Shown piece after piece: positions 37,446-49,522 of a stretch of 64,000 bases of DNA; position 1 is the stretch's first letter; each line of letters begins with the position of its first letter. A program made the translations under genes and the position numbers. The notes below the pieces were generated by a model that saw only the letters and a program-made list of their open reading frames with translations, had not been told where the DNA came from and ran no database searches. The DNA is from Hanleya hanleyi. Lineage: Eukaryota; Mollusca; Polyplacophora; Lepidopleurida; Hanleyidae. The stretch is from NCBI GenBank assembly GCA_036873755.1, contig JAVTVY010056913.1, forward strand, positions 223,923 through 287,922, in the 5' to 3' direction.

Positions 37446-38966
37446 TAACTCTACCAGGCCTTGGGGGGGGGGGAAGCAAAATGCCACCCCCTTCCCGCCT
37501 CTACCAAACTTTCTGGGCTATCTCCGGACGACAAACAATTGAGAACTGAAACTTCGTGAATTTTTAAAATATCATATTGGGGTCAATTTGAGCCTATTTG
37601 CCTGACTCCCGAGCAGAGGATCATGAGCAAATTCCAAATGGCGGCCATGTGGCGGTACCAGAAAAGTAATGTTTTCATCATATTTCTTCAAAATTGTTGC
37701 CTTTCTGTATGGAGAAGTCGGTAAATACTATTCCATATCAGATTATTATTTACTAATCAGATTGTTATTTACTAATTTATCATGCAGTTTTTGCGAAGAA
37801 CCAAAAAAAAAAAAAATGTCGAAAATTCTGTCCAAAAAATGGTCCTCATTTTCTTGTAGAGCTTGACCCAATGACATAGTGTGGTAAGTTTCAGCCCTCT
37901 AGCCTTAAGCCCCAGTCACATTCTCAAGAATTGGGTCGAGAATGCCGGCAAATGACCACGAATATTTTAATCTTGTCGATTCGTGTCAATTCGCCTGTAG
38001 AGGGCCTCTTCGAAACTGTCCTCCCATTACGCATGCCGAGGTTCCTTGTGCGACAGCCATAAGCATTTAACAAGAATCATCAAGAATGAGTACGCATGCA
38101 GTACGATTCAATGAAGAACGCCCTACGCATCAACACGGCACCCCGTGAACCCACTACGAATGCTCGATAATCTGCTACGAATAAGCACGTATGCATGCAG
38201 TACGATGTGAGTACGAATGCAGTACGAACCTGTTACGCTGTGACACGACACCCCAGGAGGCCACGCGAACCTATATATATGATCCGTCTTCTATGAAATG
38301 TACAACATACGATGGTCTTCGCGAGAGATCATGGCGCAATCCTATAAAATCGTATGAGATTCGCGAGGAAGCGTAGCCTATTCTTCATGAAACGTAGCGC
38401 CAGCGTGGGTATTCGTAGTACTGTCGCGGCTATTCGTAGTACTGTCGTGGGTATTCGTAGTACTGTCGCCACACATCGTGTTGAATTCTTCTCAGTATCG
38501 TAGTATGATCGTACAAGAAGCGTAGAATGCGTCCAACAATCATCGTACAATGCGTACGGCATTCTTGCTGATTTGTGACCGAAAGAACTACTACGACTAC
38601 CCACGAATATACACGATAGGAGGAGAATGCATGCGAGAACGCAGTAGGATGGTGCCAACAATGTCATACGTATACCATCTAATCGTGCTTGGCCGGCGAA
38701 TGTTTTGAACATTTGAAAACTTTCGTACTCCCTCCGAGTATAGGCAAGAACGGTCACGATCTGCGACGAACCCCGCAAGATGCCAATACGAATTGCCAAG
38801 AAAGAACACGATTTTCCAGTTCGCGGTGATTCGCCTACCAGTTCTTGACAATGTGACTCGGGCTTCAGCGATAGCGAAAATATATAGGCGGGGGGGGGGG
38901 GGATGACTTTCCGCTCCCACCCCCCGGATTGCGGTACATCTCAAATTACCCAGGCCAGATAAGGTT
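37446..38966 (+). mobile_element. TTAA-type MITE copy 12, split by another element
   Basis: Left end TTAA-CTCTACCAGGCC, right end CCAGGCCAGATAAGG-TTAA. The continuous sequence seen in copy 4 (CTCTAGCCTTAGCGATAGCG) is interrupted here at 37907 and resumes at 38868. Confidence 0.8.
37908..38864. mobile_element. 957-bp inverted-repeat element with TTA-type target
   Basis: The ends AGCCCCAGTCACATTCTCAA and its partner (AGCCCGAGTCACATTGTCAA on the other strand) differ at two positions. The flanks are TTA on the left and TCA on the right, and the empty site in copy 4 reads TTA once. The interior has many CGTAGTACTGTCG/TACGAATGCAGTACGA-like blocks in opposite orientations in the two halves. A 3-bp TWA target is typical of Harbinger/Tourist-type elements. 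No transposase. Confidence 0.8.
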
Positions 38967-39102
38967 AATGCGATTTTTTATTATTACTTGAACATTCGTC
39001 AAAGCTATACATTTAAGAACCATTCGGGAATCTTTGAAACGTGCTTTCACATCATTTAATGACATTCATCGAAAACACATTGATGGTATGTCACCATTTC
39101 AG

Positions 39103-39381
39103 GAATCTGTAGGTTTGAGGATTATGCAGACAACTTGATTGTGCCAGACGATCTAACTTTTGAAAATTCGTTACCGGAGGAATCTTTGGATGCGTGTAAG
39201 AACAGTTGTCACAGAGCTAAGCCTGTCAGCACCGGACATGAATGTTGGGCTGTGATGTACACTCCACAAGCAATGTCCTGTACACTATACTTCTCCTTAT
39301 CTCCGCTGACTGTGATGAACTTTACTTCACGTATAACTGGACACGATGGATACAGCGTTTCTGTCCGAGTGTGTTTTCAAG
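39103..39381 (+). CDS. PAN/Apple-like domain exon, module 2
   Basis: Paralog of the exon at 21925, with the same phases (1-1, 279 bp), a TTTCAG acceptor and a CAAG|GTAAAG donor. It encodes CRFEDYADNLIVPDD, LDACKNSCHRAKPVSTGHEC, WAVMYTPQAMSCTLYFSLSP and a final VCFQG. All six cysteines seen in the first copy are kept, as is the WAVMYT core. It closes the second CTLD-PAN module; whether further exons follow to the right could not be determined. Confidence 0.75.
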
Positions 39382-40600
39382 GTAAAGTACTTGTACATGT
39401 ATATTATAAATCGCGTGACCTACGTCATAGGATAACAAGTCGGTCCAGACCATTGTTGTTCACACATCAAATGTATAGGTAAACTATGTGTATTATTGTA
39501 GCGAAACTACATGTAGAGGTTCTGCTTGTACTTGAGAAAGTTTCAGGCAATTTCGAAGATAAATATCATATTTATTAGATTTTAACAAGCTCTAGGTTAT
39601 CAAAAAATAAAATTTAGGGGTCATCCGGGATATTGTTATCCCTTCGATTCAAGCCATACATTTTCCAATTCAAATAATCTCTCATAATTGTTTTCTTACG
39701 AGCTTATGTTTTCATTTAAATATCACCATTTTGGTAAATGGGCAGACACATGCACCTAGCCGCCTTGTTGTTGTTATTGGTGGTGTTGTCACTTCTATTT
39801 GCTGGGAATATCTCAGAATGAACAAATCATAGCGTGTTTGAACTTTGCAACTAATCGATATTTGTATGGAAAGACAATTAAACACTTTGCCAGCTTGGTA
39901 CACAAGACATAACAGATAGGTTAGGATTTGTTTATTTCAGGAAATTCAAATATTTCCAAGATGACAACATACACATAACAACAACAACATCACGCTACTA
40001 GGGTGGACCCTTGAACAAGATTCGAAGAATTATACATCAACAAATTTAAATACCAATTACATATACGGGACTTCGATTAAAAGAAACATTCTGGGCAGTA
40101 CCAGCAACGTTGTCGTCATCTCTAAAAGGAATGTACCTTCCACAGTCCAGATGGGTATTCCACTGAGTAATAATATTTAGCCAGACGTGAGTATTAGTAA
40201 ACAGAAACACCCGACAAAAACGGTTTACTGATAGCGCAGGGGAAAATGGCCGAAATGGAATGAAACCTTTTGGTTTTATGTCCTATTAACTATCGTACTA
40301 TGTGCACTGCCATATCAATGAAAATCTATTGTCATAATGTTTTTTCAGGAGTTTCCCCACTAACGCGTTATAACATGCTTATAATCCAAGTGCAAATATA
40401 AATGTCGTGATTCAAGTGGCAAAACAAAAGTTACTGATATTTAGATCAGAGTGATATTTTCCTTAATATTTAAGCCCTTGGCAGCGAACAACTTATTATA
40501 GACATAACATTATAGAAATATATATTTCGTTCGCTATAATTCGCAGGGGCATACCTGCATACACATAAACAGTGCAGTGGCTATTTGCACAAGACTTATT
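39382..40600. other. Non-coding interval
   Basis: Nothing recognised. Confidence 0.4.
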
Positions 40601-40609
40601 ACAGGTTAG

Positions 40610-40925
40610 GTTACAGTTTTGACAAAAAACTACTCATTTCTAAATAGCAATATTCCAGAACGACCTGCATGCGGCGAATACATATATCCCTTGGTATATC
40701 ATTTGCGGTATCCTGTGCAAATTGTGACTATTACGCGCAACGCCACTAAACATTATCGCAGAAATTTGCTAAACAAGGGTGTCCTACAAAGGCCTCCATT
40801 AAATGTTTCTCAAATTCTGCGATAAATATCGTACATAGATTGCAGTATACCACGGTAGCGTGCAAGATCGCTGGCCCTACGTTTCGTAATTTGTGTATAA
40901 TTCCGCATAACGCGGAGCTAGCGAA
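40610..40925 (+). pseudogene. 3' fragment of a second Penelope-like RT
   Basis: The open frame contains YSFLNSNIPERPACGEYIYP and NKGVLQRPPLNVSQILR, matching the C-terminal part of the RT at 26193-27652 (YPFLDSN and following). The following DNA, CTACGTTTCGTAA and ATTCCGCATAACGCGG, parallels 27640-27678, so the match extends beyond the stop. It is 5'-truncated and diverged. Confidence 0.7.
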
Positions 40926-41869
40926 AAATTAAAATAATTGTGTTTTAATGTAACGACAAGAGAAAATATACGTACACAATATGTTCCACCTCGATTGCGT
41001 TATTATTATAATTATGACATGAAATGGAAATCAGCAGCATGTGCTATTTCGTGAAAAAGGGTATAAATGAAACACACATTTAGACACACAGGACACCTTG
41101 AACTAAAAAGATTTTCCAGCAGTGGAGGTGTAATACCACCGCACATCACCAGGTTATGGCGTTTTGATCCAAGGGGTCCTTCGTGTCCAAATGTGTGTTT
41201 AAATGATTCGATTTAGATCCTTTTTTTCACGAAATAGCACATGCTGCCGAATTCAATTTCATGGCCTAACCATATTCACAACGCAATCGAGGTAGAACTT
41301 TCGCATAGTGTGTAAATATATTTTCTCTTGCCATTGCATCATAACACAATTATGTATAGGACATTTTGTTTTGGGTTTTTTTCGATTCCAACCGCACCAC
41401 GTATAGAACAAAATGCCGCCTTATCCTAGCATCTGCTTTCTTTAGATAACATTACTGGTCAGTGTTTCTTTGAAAAGTTTGCTTTGATGCATATTTAAAA
41501 TTAATGCTGTCATATGAAAACAAGAGCTTAGTCTGAGTCAAAATACGACCGAAAAACATATCAGTCTGAATAGGTGGAACAGTTAATTGAAAACTTTCAG
41601 CACTGTATGGTTTGTTACATGTGATACAAAAAAAACTTGACACTTGTGTAAACACTGAGGAGTAGTCTTTGAGAGCGTTCACAATTTTTTTTTGTCGCCT
41701 CTGAGTTTTGTGCCTTGGATAATTTGTAAGCCGCTGCAGATATATGGGTGTCCAAGTTCGCGAACCCCTTGGTAAGAGCATCCTTGAGTCGGAACAGGTT
41801 GTTGTACTTTGGCGTTTTAAATGACACGTCATCTCTCCGTAATGCGCTTACTACCAAAGTTCAGATCCG
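40926..41869. other. Non-coding interval with an inverted pair
   Basis: 41050-41120 and 41195-41245 share TTTCGTGAAAAAGG and CACACATTTAGACAC in opposite orientation, suggesting a small inverted-repeat element. The minus-strand frames at 41452-41857 have no recognised domain. Confidence 0.4.
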
Positions 41870-42400
41870 AAGCTTGAAAAGTGTGTGATATTCCCTCAAG
41901 TGTACTTACAATGACTGAGGTAAAGAGGGTGTGTCTGGTTGCCATGGAAGCGACCCATATAAGCAAAAGCAATGCAAGACACATCGTTCTCCTCTTATGC
42001 ACTTACCTACCAAACTGAAGATCAGTAGTTTGAAAAGTGTGCGATATACAGTCGGGATACGAGAGAAAGAGGGTGTGTCTGGTTGTCAAGGAAACGGCCC
42101 ACATGAGCGAAAGTAACGGATAACACGCCATCTCCCCCTACTGCACCTACCTATACCAAACTTCAGATCAGTAGCGTGAAAAGTGTGCGATATAGAGTCC
42201 GGACAAGTGAGAAACTACCTTTACAATGGTTGAGATAAAGAGGGTGTGTCTGGTTGCCATAGAAATGACCCACATCAGCGAAAGCAACGCATGACACGTC
42301 GTCTCCCCCTAATGCACCTACCTACCAATCTTCAGATCAGTAGTTTGCAAAGTGGGCGATATTCAGCCCGGACACGAAACGGACGGAAGGAAGGACAAAC
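41870..42400. repeat. Tandem array, 3-4 units of about 145-175 bp
   Basis: AAAGAGGGTGTGTCTGGTTG occurs at about 41923, 42066 and 42237, and GATCAGTAG blocks between them. The array ends in a GGACGGAAGGA run. Confidence 0.75.
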
Positions 42401-42669
42401 GGACGGAAGGACGGATGGATAGTGGGCGTATAAAAAGGCTTTCGATTGTTGATGCGAGAATTCTTCTGTGGACGACAGTTGAATATTGAATCCCGATTCT
42501 GACGCCTATAAATATTACCAGCAATGCCGGTGGGCTATATTAGATGTCCAAACCAGAAAATCAATGAAATATGAAGGGTAGATAACAGGAGATTGTCCTT
42601 GCCAAATTACCATTATCATTCACCCGCATGGCTCATTCACCCCCATGGGTTCATTCACCCCGATGTGTT

Positions 42670-42990
42670 AGTTTATAGGGATAGAGATCGCGTACCCTTT
42701 CTATACTACTCTTCGTGCACTACTCATCGCGCATGCGCAGTCGACCCATTCTAGTGTAGGGTGCAAGTCCGGCCCATGGAATCTCAGGTAGCGAAAACCC
42801 CAAGTCTCTCGCCCCACCCTATCCCGCGCCACACCTATAGGGATAGGGAGATCGCGTGCCCTTTCTATCATACTCATCGCGAACTACTCATCGTGCATGC
42901 GCAGTCGACCCATTATACTGTAGGGTGTAAGCCTGGCCCATGGAATCTCAGGTAGTGAAAACCCCAGGTTTCTCGCCACACCTATGCAAC
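42670..42990. repeat. Two tandem units of about 162 bp
   Basis: GCATGCGCAGTCGACCCATT and GCCCATGGAATCTCAGGTAG occur twice, at about 42730-42790 and 42895-42957. Confidence 0.8.
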
Positions 42991-43269
42991 CCGCTGTGCA
43001 GTGAGTAAAGTGGGGGAGGAGGAGTAAGAGTCGGACACGCCTCGGATTATACTAGGGAGATATGTCATCGTTGCTGAATTGACCATCCACCACCCAAAAC
43101 CATCATGTTTTTGTCTTTTCCAACCCACACTTGACGGAGATTAAAATATTACCTTAAAGTGCTGATTCAACTGACCGGCCGGGTGGTTTTCATGGAGCCT
43201 TTAAAATGTCGTTGCAATTTTTTGCTGGGAACTCAGTTCTGGACCCATTCACGGACTGCTGTAGACTTA

Positions 43270-45009
43270 GGGATCGTTTCCATTAATCGTTTTTTCTTCA
43301 GTCGCGATTTTTCTTCAATTTTCTCGATTGAAAACGATCAGTCGCGAATCAGTCGCGAGGATATCGAGAAAAAAAATGAGAAAAAACGATTGAACCTTTT
43401 CTGGAAAAAAACATTCTCTCGCGATATCGTTTTTGAATCGTTTACCCATGCGCGATCCGTTCTTGATCGCGAATCTTCAATCGCGAGAGAATCGTTTTTT
43501 TCAAGGCGCGAGAGAATCGTGAGGCGGAGTGATATTTGACACATAGGCCGTGTTGCCGTCGTACGCCGCTCTATCCGCGAACTGGGAACTGCATGTAATG
43601 TTGATTGCGGATTTGTCGATGGAAAAACCTATATTACTATACTATACTGTATAAATGCGTAAGATAACCGAATAATATATATGATTCACGTTCTATAGTC
43701 TCCTACAAGCCGAAGTAGGGCGTATGCTGGAAATATCTATACATATACCTGTACCATGCTTCCTGTTGAGTTCGTCGTTGATTGCATTTATATCAGAATG
43801 ATTACGGCACATGCTTGATAGAGGTGTGAATGGGCGCATGGCGATAACCCGGAACAGCTTAGCCCTCCAGCCGAGAATTTCTAGGTTAATTAAGGTGAAA
43901 AATAGTGTAATTAAATATGTATATTTTGTTATAGTAAAACATACATTAGGAAAGGGTATCCATTCATGTTTTGGTACAGTTTTTAAACTATTGAGATGTG
44001 AGTAAATTCAAAAAATCACCATCAAGTTAATTTTATTTATTATAAGAATATTCGCGGCAGTGATTTCATATTTATATCAAATATATATCACAATGGTGAT
44101 TGAATCGCATATAACGGCTGGATTCGCATATGTACAATACTTTTTATTTTAATTTTATATTTTGATAAATGAACTATGAATGATTCCAAAGCGAAGCTCA
44201 AGCCAAAAACCAACTGAATATTATAATTTCATCTCTTACTGGATTAACCAGTTGTGAAAATTTTTACAAATAGCCCGCGCTATATATTAATAATTAAGTG
44301 CTTTCGAAGACTCAAAGGCCCCGTATGACAATGTTATATTCAATACAGCGCCATCTATCTACACAAGGAAAATGGTGATCGTAGGACAAAAAACCACGCG
44401 TACAGCGAAAATCTGACGAATCAACTCAAAATTTCAGCCCGCACAGATGCCAAAAACGTTCACGAAAAATACTACACAAGAAATCTGGAATAATACCGGC
44501 TTTAAAACACAGAAATACCCAAAATAATAGACGAAATTGCAAGTGTAAATGAGCCAATCTGACCATATCTGGGCCTGTGTCCCGTACAAAATATATGTAA
44601 ATATAAAGTTATAATTATATATATAAGAATGGAAAAGGAAGAAGAAAAAATGATCGAACTTTATATAGTCTGACTGAAGTGTTAGAAACTCGAACGTGTG
44701 TGCGGGTCAGTCAGGCTGAACCAATGGCGTACTACTTTCGGCTATAATCCTCAATCGTTTTTTTTCAATCGTTTAAATTTTCTCGATTAAAAAGCGATTG
44801 AATCGCGATATTGCTTTTTATTCGCGAGAATTTTCTCGATTGAAAAACGATTGCCAACAGAAAAAAAAAAACGATTCGAACAGCGATCGCGAATGAATCG
44901 TTTATTTTGAAGAAAAAAAACCATTCCCTCGCGCCTTGGAAAATCGCGACATCGAGAAAATTTGATGAAAAAAACGATTCATTCGCGAACGATAATTGGA
45001 AACGGTGCC
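43270..45009. mobile_element. 1.74-kb satellite-armed element with TTA target duplication
   Basis: Its 20-bp tips fit GGNAYCGTTTCCANTNATCG on both ends, and TTA flanks it on both sides (43267-43269 and 45010-45012). Each arm (about 250 bp) is rich in AATCGTTTTT, TTCTCGATTGAAAA and TCGCGA blocks that are locally self-complementary. The 1.2-kb interior is AT-rich with no gene. A 3-bp TTA duplication and GG-starting tips suggest a PIF/Harbinger-type non-autonomous element. Confidence 0.85.
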
Positions 45010-45985
45010 TTAACACTCGTGTCTATATGCATATTACAAGGCGGAGGACATAATATACATTCCAAACTCTTGATGGAGGGTCAAAGTTATTTTGAAGACA
45101 ATAGCCATATGTTATTCCCAATGATTGTTTACGCCCTTGTGGCTAGTCATTCTCGTGTGATGTAGGGATATACATACCAGATACACTTTAGATTCATAAG
45201 TATAGGTATTCAAGCTTTAAATTGATGTATTGCCGTGCACATTTGACTCAAATATATCGGATACTATTGTTATCAGTTGAAAGGGTAGTCGTCGTTTTTT
45301 TTAACAGCGGATTACTCCATATCACGTGTGCCCTTCAGCTGGTTATCACGCTACATAAACATAGGCTTGTTTCCTGACAAAAAAAGCGGTCATCAGTTTT
45401 CAGTGATGCCAGCAAGACGTTATGATGCTCCAAAAATATAGATCTCTATCGCTGATCAGTATTCCTAATCCATGTGATTTTCGTTGAGAAGTCGTTATCT
45501 AGAAAATTGTGTATCTCAATCACGCTTGATTGTGAATGTTCATGTGAATATCAAGCGGATCTTAAAGTACATGGGTTCGTAAGGGGACACGTCCAATTAA
45601 TCGAGGCACTTTCTCGATGCCTTCGAGATGGATCGAGAAGTTTCTCGGCTGAAACCGGAAGGGCAGAACCGGGACCCCTGGCGATATCTCCCGGTTTGCT
45701 CCCGGTTCTATCTCGATCGAAACGTCCCGGTTTTCGAGATGGTTACGAAATTGTTGGGTAATCTCGAAGGGGGTCCCGGTTTCACTATGTTCATGTTTTG
45801 TTGCCGTTAATTTGACCTATTTTAAATTCTCAGGCGATTAGAGTGTTGAGCTGGTATCATATTTTTGGGGCGCTCGTCGCCGACGTATATCGCGGCCAAA
45901 ATATAATTCAAAAACGGATTTTTAGCCCACCATCACCAGATGGTGAGCTGTGTGGCTGTTCAAATCACATTTCGTCCGTGGTCCG
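45010..45985. other. Non-coding interval with repeat fragments
   Basis: 45350-45550 resembles the RT-element pseudo-LTR in reverse orientation. 45600-45780 is a hairpin-rich patch with CCGGTTT/AACCGGG and TCTCGA motifs. Confidence 0.45.
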
Positions 45986-45989
45986 TCGT

Positions 45990-47235
45990 CCGTCCGTCAG
46001 TCTGTCGTCCGTCAGTCCATCGTCCGTCAGTCCGTCCGTAAACAATTCTTGTTACCGCGATATCTCAGGAACTACTGCATGGATATTTTTCAAATTTGGT
46101 ACACAGGCTCCCCTTGGAGTCTAGTTGTGCAAGAAACCTTTTCTGGTCCGATTCGAAAATCCAATATGGCCACCAGGCAGCCATCTTGGATTTCTCCAGG
46201 AAACTTAGTTATCGTCATTTCTCAGTACTGCATGGATCTTTCTCAGATTTGGTACACAGATTCTCCTTAGGGTCTAGTTTTGCAAGATAGCTTTTTCGGT
46301 CCGAATCGAAAATCCAATATGGCCACAAGGCGGCCATCTTGGATTTCCCCATAAAACCTTGTTATCGCGATTTCTCAGGAATTACTGCATGGATCTTCGG
46401 TCTAGTTGTGCAAGATGTCTTTTCTGGTCCGATTCGAAAATTCAATATGGCCACCAGGCAGCCATCCTGGATTTCCCCATGAAACTTTGTCATCGTCATT
46501 TCTCAGAAAGTACTGCATGGATCTATCTCAAATTTGGTACACAGGTTCACCTTATGATCTAGTTGTGCAAGATACCTTTTTCGGTTCAATTTGAAAATCC
46601 AATATGGCCGCCTGGCGCCCATCTTAGATTTCCCATGAAAATTTGTTATCGTGATTTCTCAGGAAGCACTGCCTGGATCTTTCTCAAATTTGGTAGACAG
46701 ATGGCCCTTGTGGTCCAGTTGTGCAACATACCCTTTCTGGTCCGATTCCAAAATCCAATATGTCCATCAGGCGGCCATATTGGATTTCCCCATGAAACTT
46801 TGTTATTGCGATTTCTCAGAAACTACTGCATGGACCTTTATCAAATTTGGTACACAGGTTCTCCTTGTCGCCTAGTTGTGTAAGATATCTTTTCTGGTCC
46901 GATTCGAACATCCAATATGGCCACCAGGCGCCCATATTGGATTTCCCAATGAAACTTTGTTATTGTGATTTCTCAAGAAGTCCTCCATGGATCTTCCTCA
47001 GATTTGGTACACAGATTCCCCTTGTGTCCCAGTTGTGCAAGATACCTTTTTTGGTCCGATTCGAAAATCCAATATGGCTGTCAGTTGGCCAGTTTGAATT
47101 TCCTCTTGAAACATTGTTATCGTGAATTAGCAGGAAATATTTCATGGATCTTTCTGAAATTTGGTACACAGGTCTCACATGGGGCCTACTTGTGCAAGAT
47201 ACCTTTTTTGGTCCGATTCGAAAATCCAATTAATA
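45990..47235. repeat. Tandem array of about 155-bp units, eight units
   Basis: Units contain ACTGCATGGATCTTTCTCA, AAATTTGGTACACAGGTTC, GGTCCGATTCGAAAATCC and AATATGGCCACCAGGCGGCC. Starts fall about every 155 bases from 46076 to 47140. The array opens with CCGTCCGTCAGT simple repeats. Long open frames across it in several phases are repeat artefacts. Confidence 0.9.
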
Positions 47236-47878
47236 CGGTATTCCCGAGTTGTGACGTTGCATCACAAGAGTCGGCGGATCAAACGGTGTGGCATATTCTA
47301 TATATTGACTATAGAGAATATCCATATCTTCGCCTTCCATAACAAGGAGTTCAAATAATTGGGAATTAAAATGTATTTCTTCAAATTTTAAATCGGTTTT
47401 CTTTAGTCCATGCAGTTGCAAGTGAACTACCCCACCCTTTCGTCTGCTGGCGAATGAGCTACATGAAGGGACGTCACTCTTGTGACACAATGTCACAACT
47501 CGACAACTGTAAACTACTGCATGTTTCGATCCAAGGGAAATAATCAGGATTCAGATACTTTCAAATTCGAAGTTTCAACAGTACTGCGTGGACCGGATCC
47601 CTTCAGTATTAAGTATTGTACCATCTTACTATTTTCGAGCATGGTATCTTAAAAGAGATATCTCAAACTAGTCCAGCAAACAGAACAGAATTAGCATTCG
47701 TTCCTAATTATAAAATCTTAAGTATGCCAAAGTGTCAAAGAGATTTTTCTTCGCTTCCAGTACCCAATGATGACACGTGCAAAAAAAAAATACCACAAAA
47801 CGAAGATGAAGGATCCTCCGTACATGTACATTCACTTTCAGACTAACTTTGCTCATTTCCCTTGTACTATAACAACCG
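47236..47878. other. Non-coding interval
   Basis: Nothing recognised. Confidence 0.4.
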
Positions 47879-47972
47879 AAGTAGTATAGTAAGCGTAAAT
47901 TGTTAAAATAGCGCATCACTGCGCATGCGCAGAACCTTTGGTGACGTCATAATTGGGCGTGTGCGCATGCGT

Positions 47973-48396
47973 GTGTGTGTGGATGGTGGGTGCTGGGTAC
48001 AAGATGGCGGCGTGTGTGTGGATGGTGGGTGCTGGGTACAAGATGGCGGCATGTGGATGGTGGGTGCTGGGTACAAGATGGCGGCATGTGGATGGTGGGT
48101 GCTGGGTACAAGATGGCGGCATGTGGATGGTGGGTGCTGGGTACAAGATGGCGGCGTGTGGATGGTGGGTGCTGGGTACAAGATGGCGGCGTGTGGATGG
48201 TGGGTGCTGGGTACAAGATGGCGGCATGTGGTTGGTGGGTGCTGGGTACAAGATGGAGGCATGTGGATGGTGGGTGCTGGGTACAAGATGGCGGCATGTG
48301 GATGGTGGGTGCTGGGTACAAGATGGCGGCATGTGGATGGTGGGTGCTGGGTACAAGATGGCGGCATGTGGATGGTGGGTGATGGGTACAAGATGG
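47973..48396. repeat. 35-bp minisatellite, about 12 units (left arm)
   Basis: Unit GGTGGGTGCTGGGTACAAG followed by ATGGCGGCATGTGGAT, nearly perfect across copies. Every unit contains ACAAGATGGCGGC. Open frames run through all phases because 35 is not a multiple of 3 and the unit lacks stops; they are not genes. Confidence 0.95.
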
Positions 48397-49522
48397 CCGC
48401 CGGTGTCAGTCAGTGCAAGATATGCTTCCCCACTGTATAGCGCTGTACCACTGCCCAAGTATAAACAATTTCCTAGTTTTATTTCGATAAACCCGCTGGA
48501 ATTTTCAGGGAGCTATTATAAGGCTGTAAGCTGTAGTCTGGATGTATTTTTAGCCAGAAAAATCCATTTATTTCCAGTGTACTGGGTTTTTCATTCAGAT
48601 TTTAGTGCATAATATTGCTGAAATAATGCCAACAGAAAACTCAGAGTCAATTTAAATATTTATTTGTATTGAGAAAATTACAAGAATTTCGAAGAGAAAA
48701 GAGCCGAGATAATGTCTGTCTGTCCTGGAAATCAGCTGATCAGCAATAAATCGACATCTCCCTGACCTTCAACGAGATTTTGACATTAGGTTTTACCCGC
48801 TTTTATCACAAATCATTATAAAGAAATTGTCACACCCGGTGAACTCCTGAAACCCACATCCTACCTGAGAGTTTGGTAAGATATTCCATTCATTCGTTAC
48901 CGTTCCCGTGGAGTAGAATTTCATCCACCAGCTTTCACTGTTGTGGTGCGGGTCGGGGGGCGGGAGTTTTGCACTGATGAAAACCAATGTCGTCCTCTCT
49001 CACGAAATCAAACACAAAAATTGACAAATTATACGGACTGCCACGATAAGCGAATGTATGCAACACATAGCGTTCCGTACTGCAGATGTCCGATAAAATC
49101 CCTCCAGTCAAGGGGGGAGGGAGGAGTGTTACAGAATGTTGATTCCACAAAACCTGTTCGGTGGCCTACATCATCGTTCAATCGCTGCTCATAAAGGCTG
49201 CGTTCAGCTCACCAGAACTGTATACACTTCGAAATCTGTGAAAGAATATCAATTTTCACGTTTCCTGTCTGATATCACACAAATTTATGCGTCCGCTCGA
49301 ACACAACACAGCACACTCCCTCGATTACAGTCCACGTGTGACGGGTACATGCAGGCGATGAATGATGCAGAGTTTCGTCACATTATTGATCTCAGCGGAC
49401 ACCGAAAGGAAGAAAGTTCCGTTATAAACTGCGACAGAGAATGTTCCCCAGCTCAGAAAACAACACAATGATCAGTGAAATCGTCCTCCGTATGCCTACC
49501 CGGGGCGCGGTAAAACAGCAAT
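48397..49522. other. Left interior of the enclosing element
   Basis: No recognisable gene. Confidence 0.4.

Noticed and set aside
41452..41857. Minus-strand frames of 80 and 126 codons
   Set aside because: No recognisable motif; the two overlap in different frames with no conserved block.
45843..47342. Serial open frames of 60-125 codons
   Set aside because: All fall in the 155-bp array and repeat with it.
47903..48612. Long open frames on both strands (up to 219 codons)
   Set aside because: They are the six-frame reading of a stop-free 35-bp minisatellite; no start context or domain.
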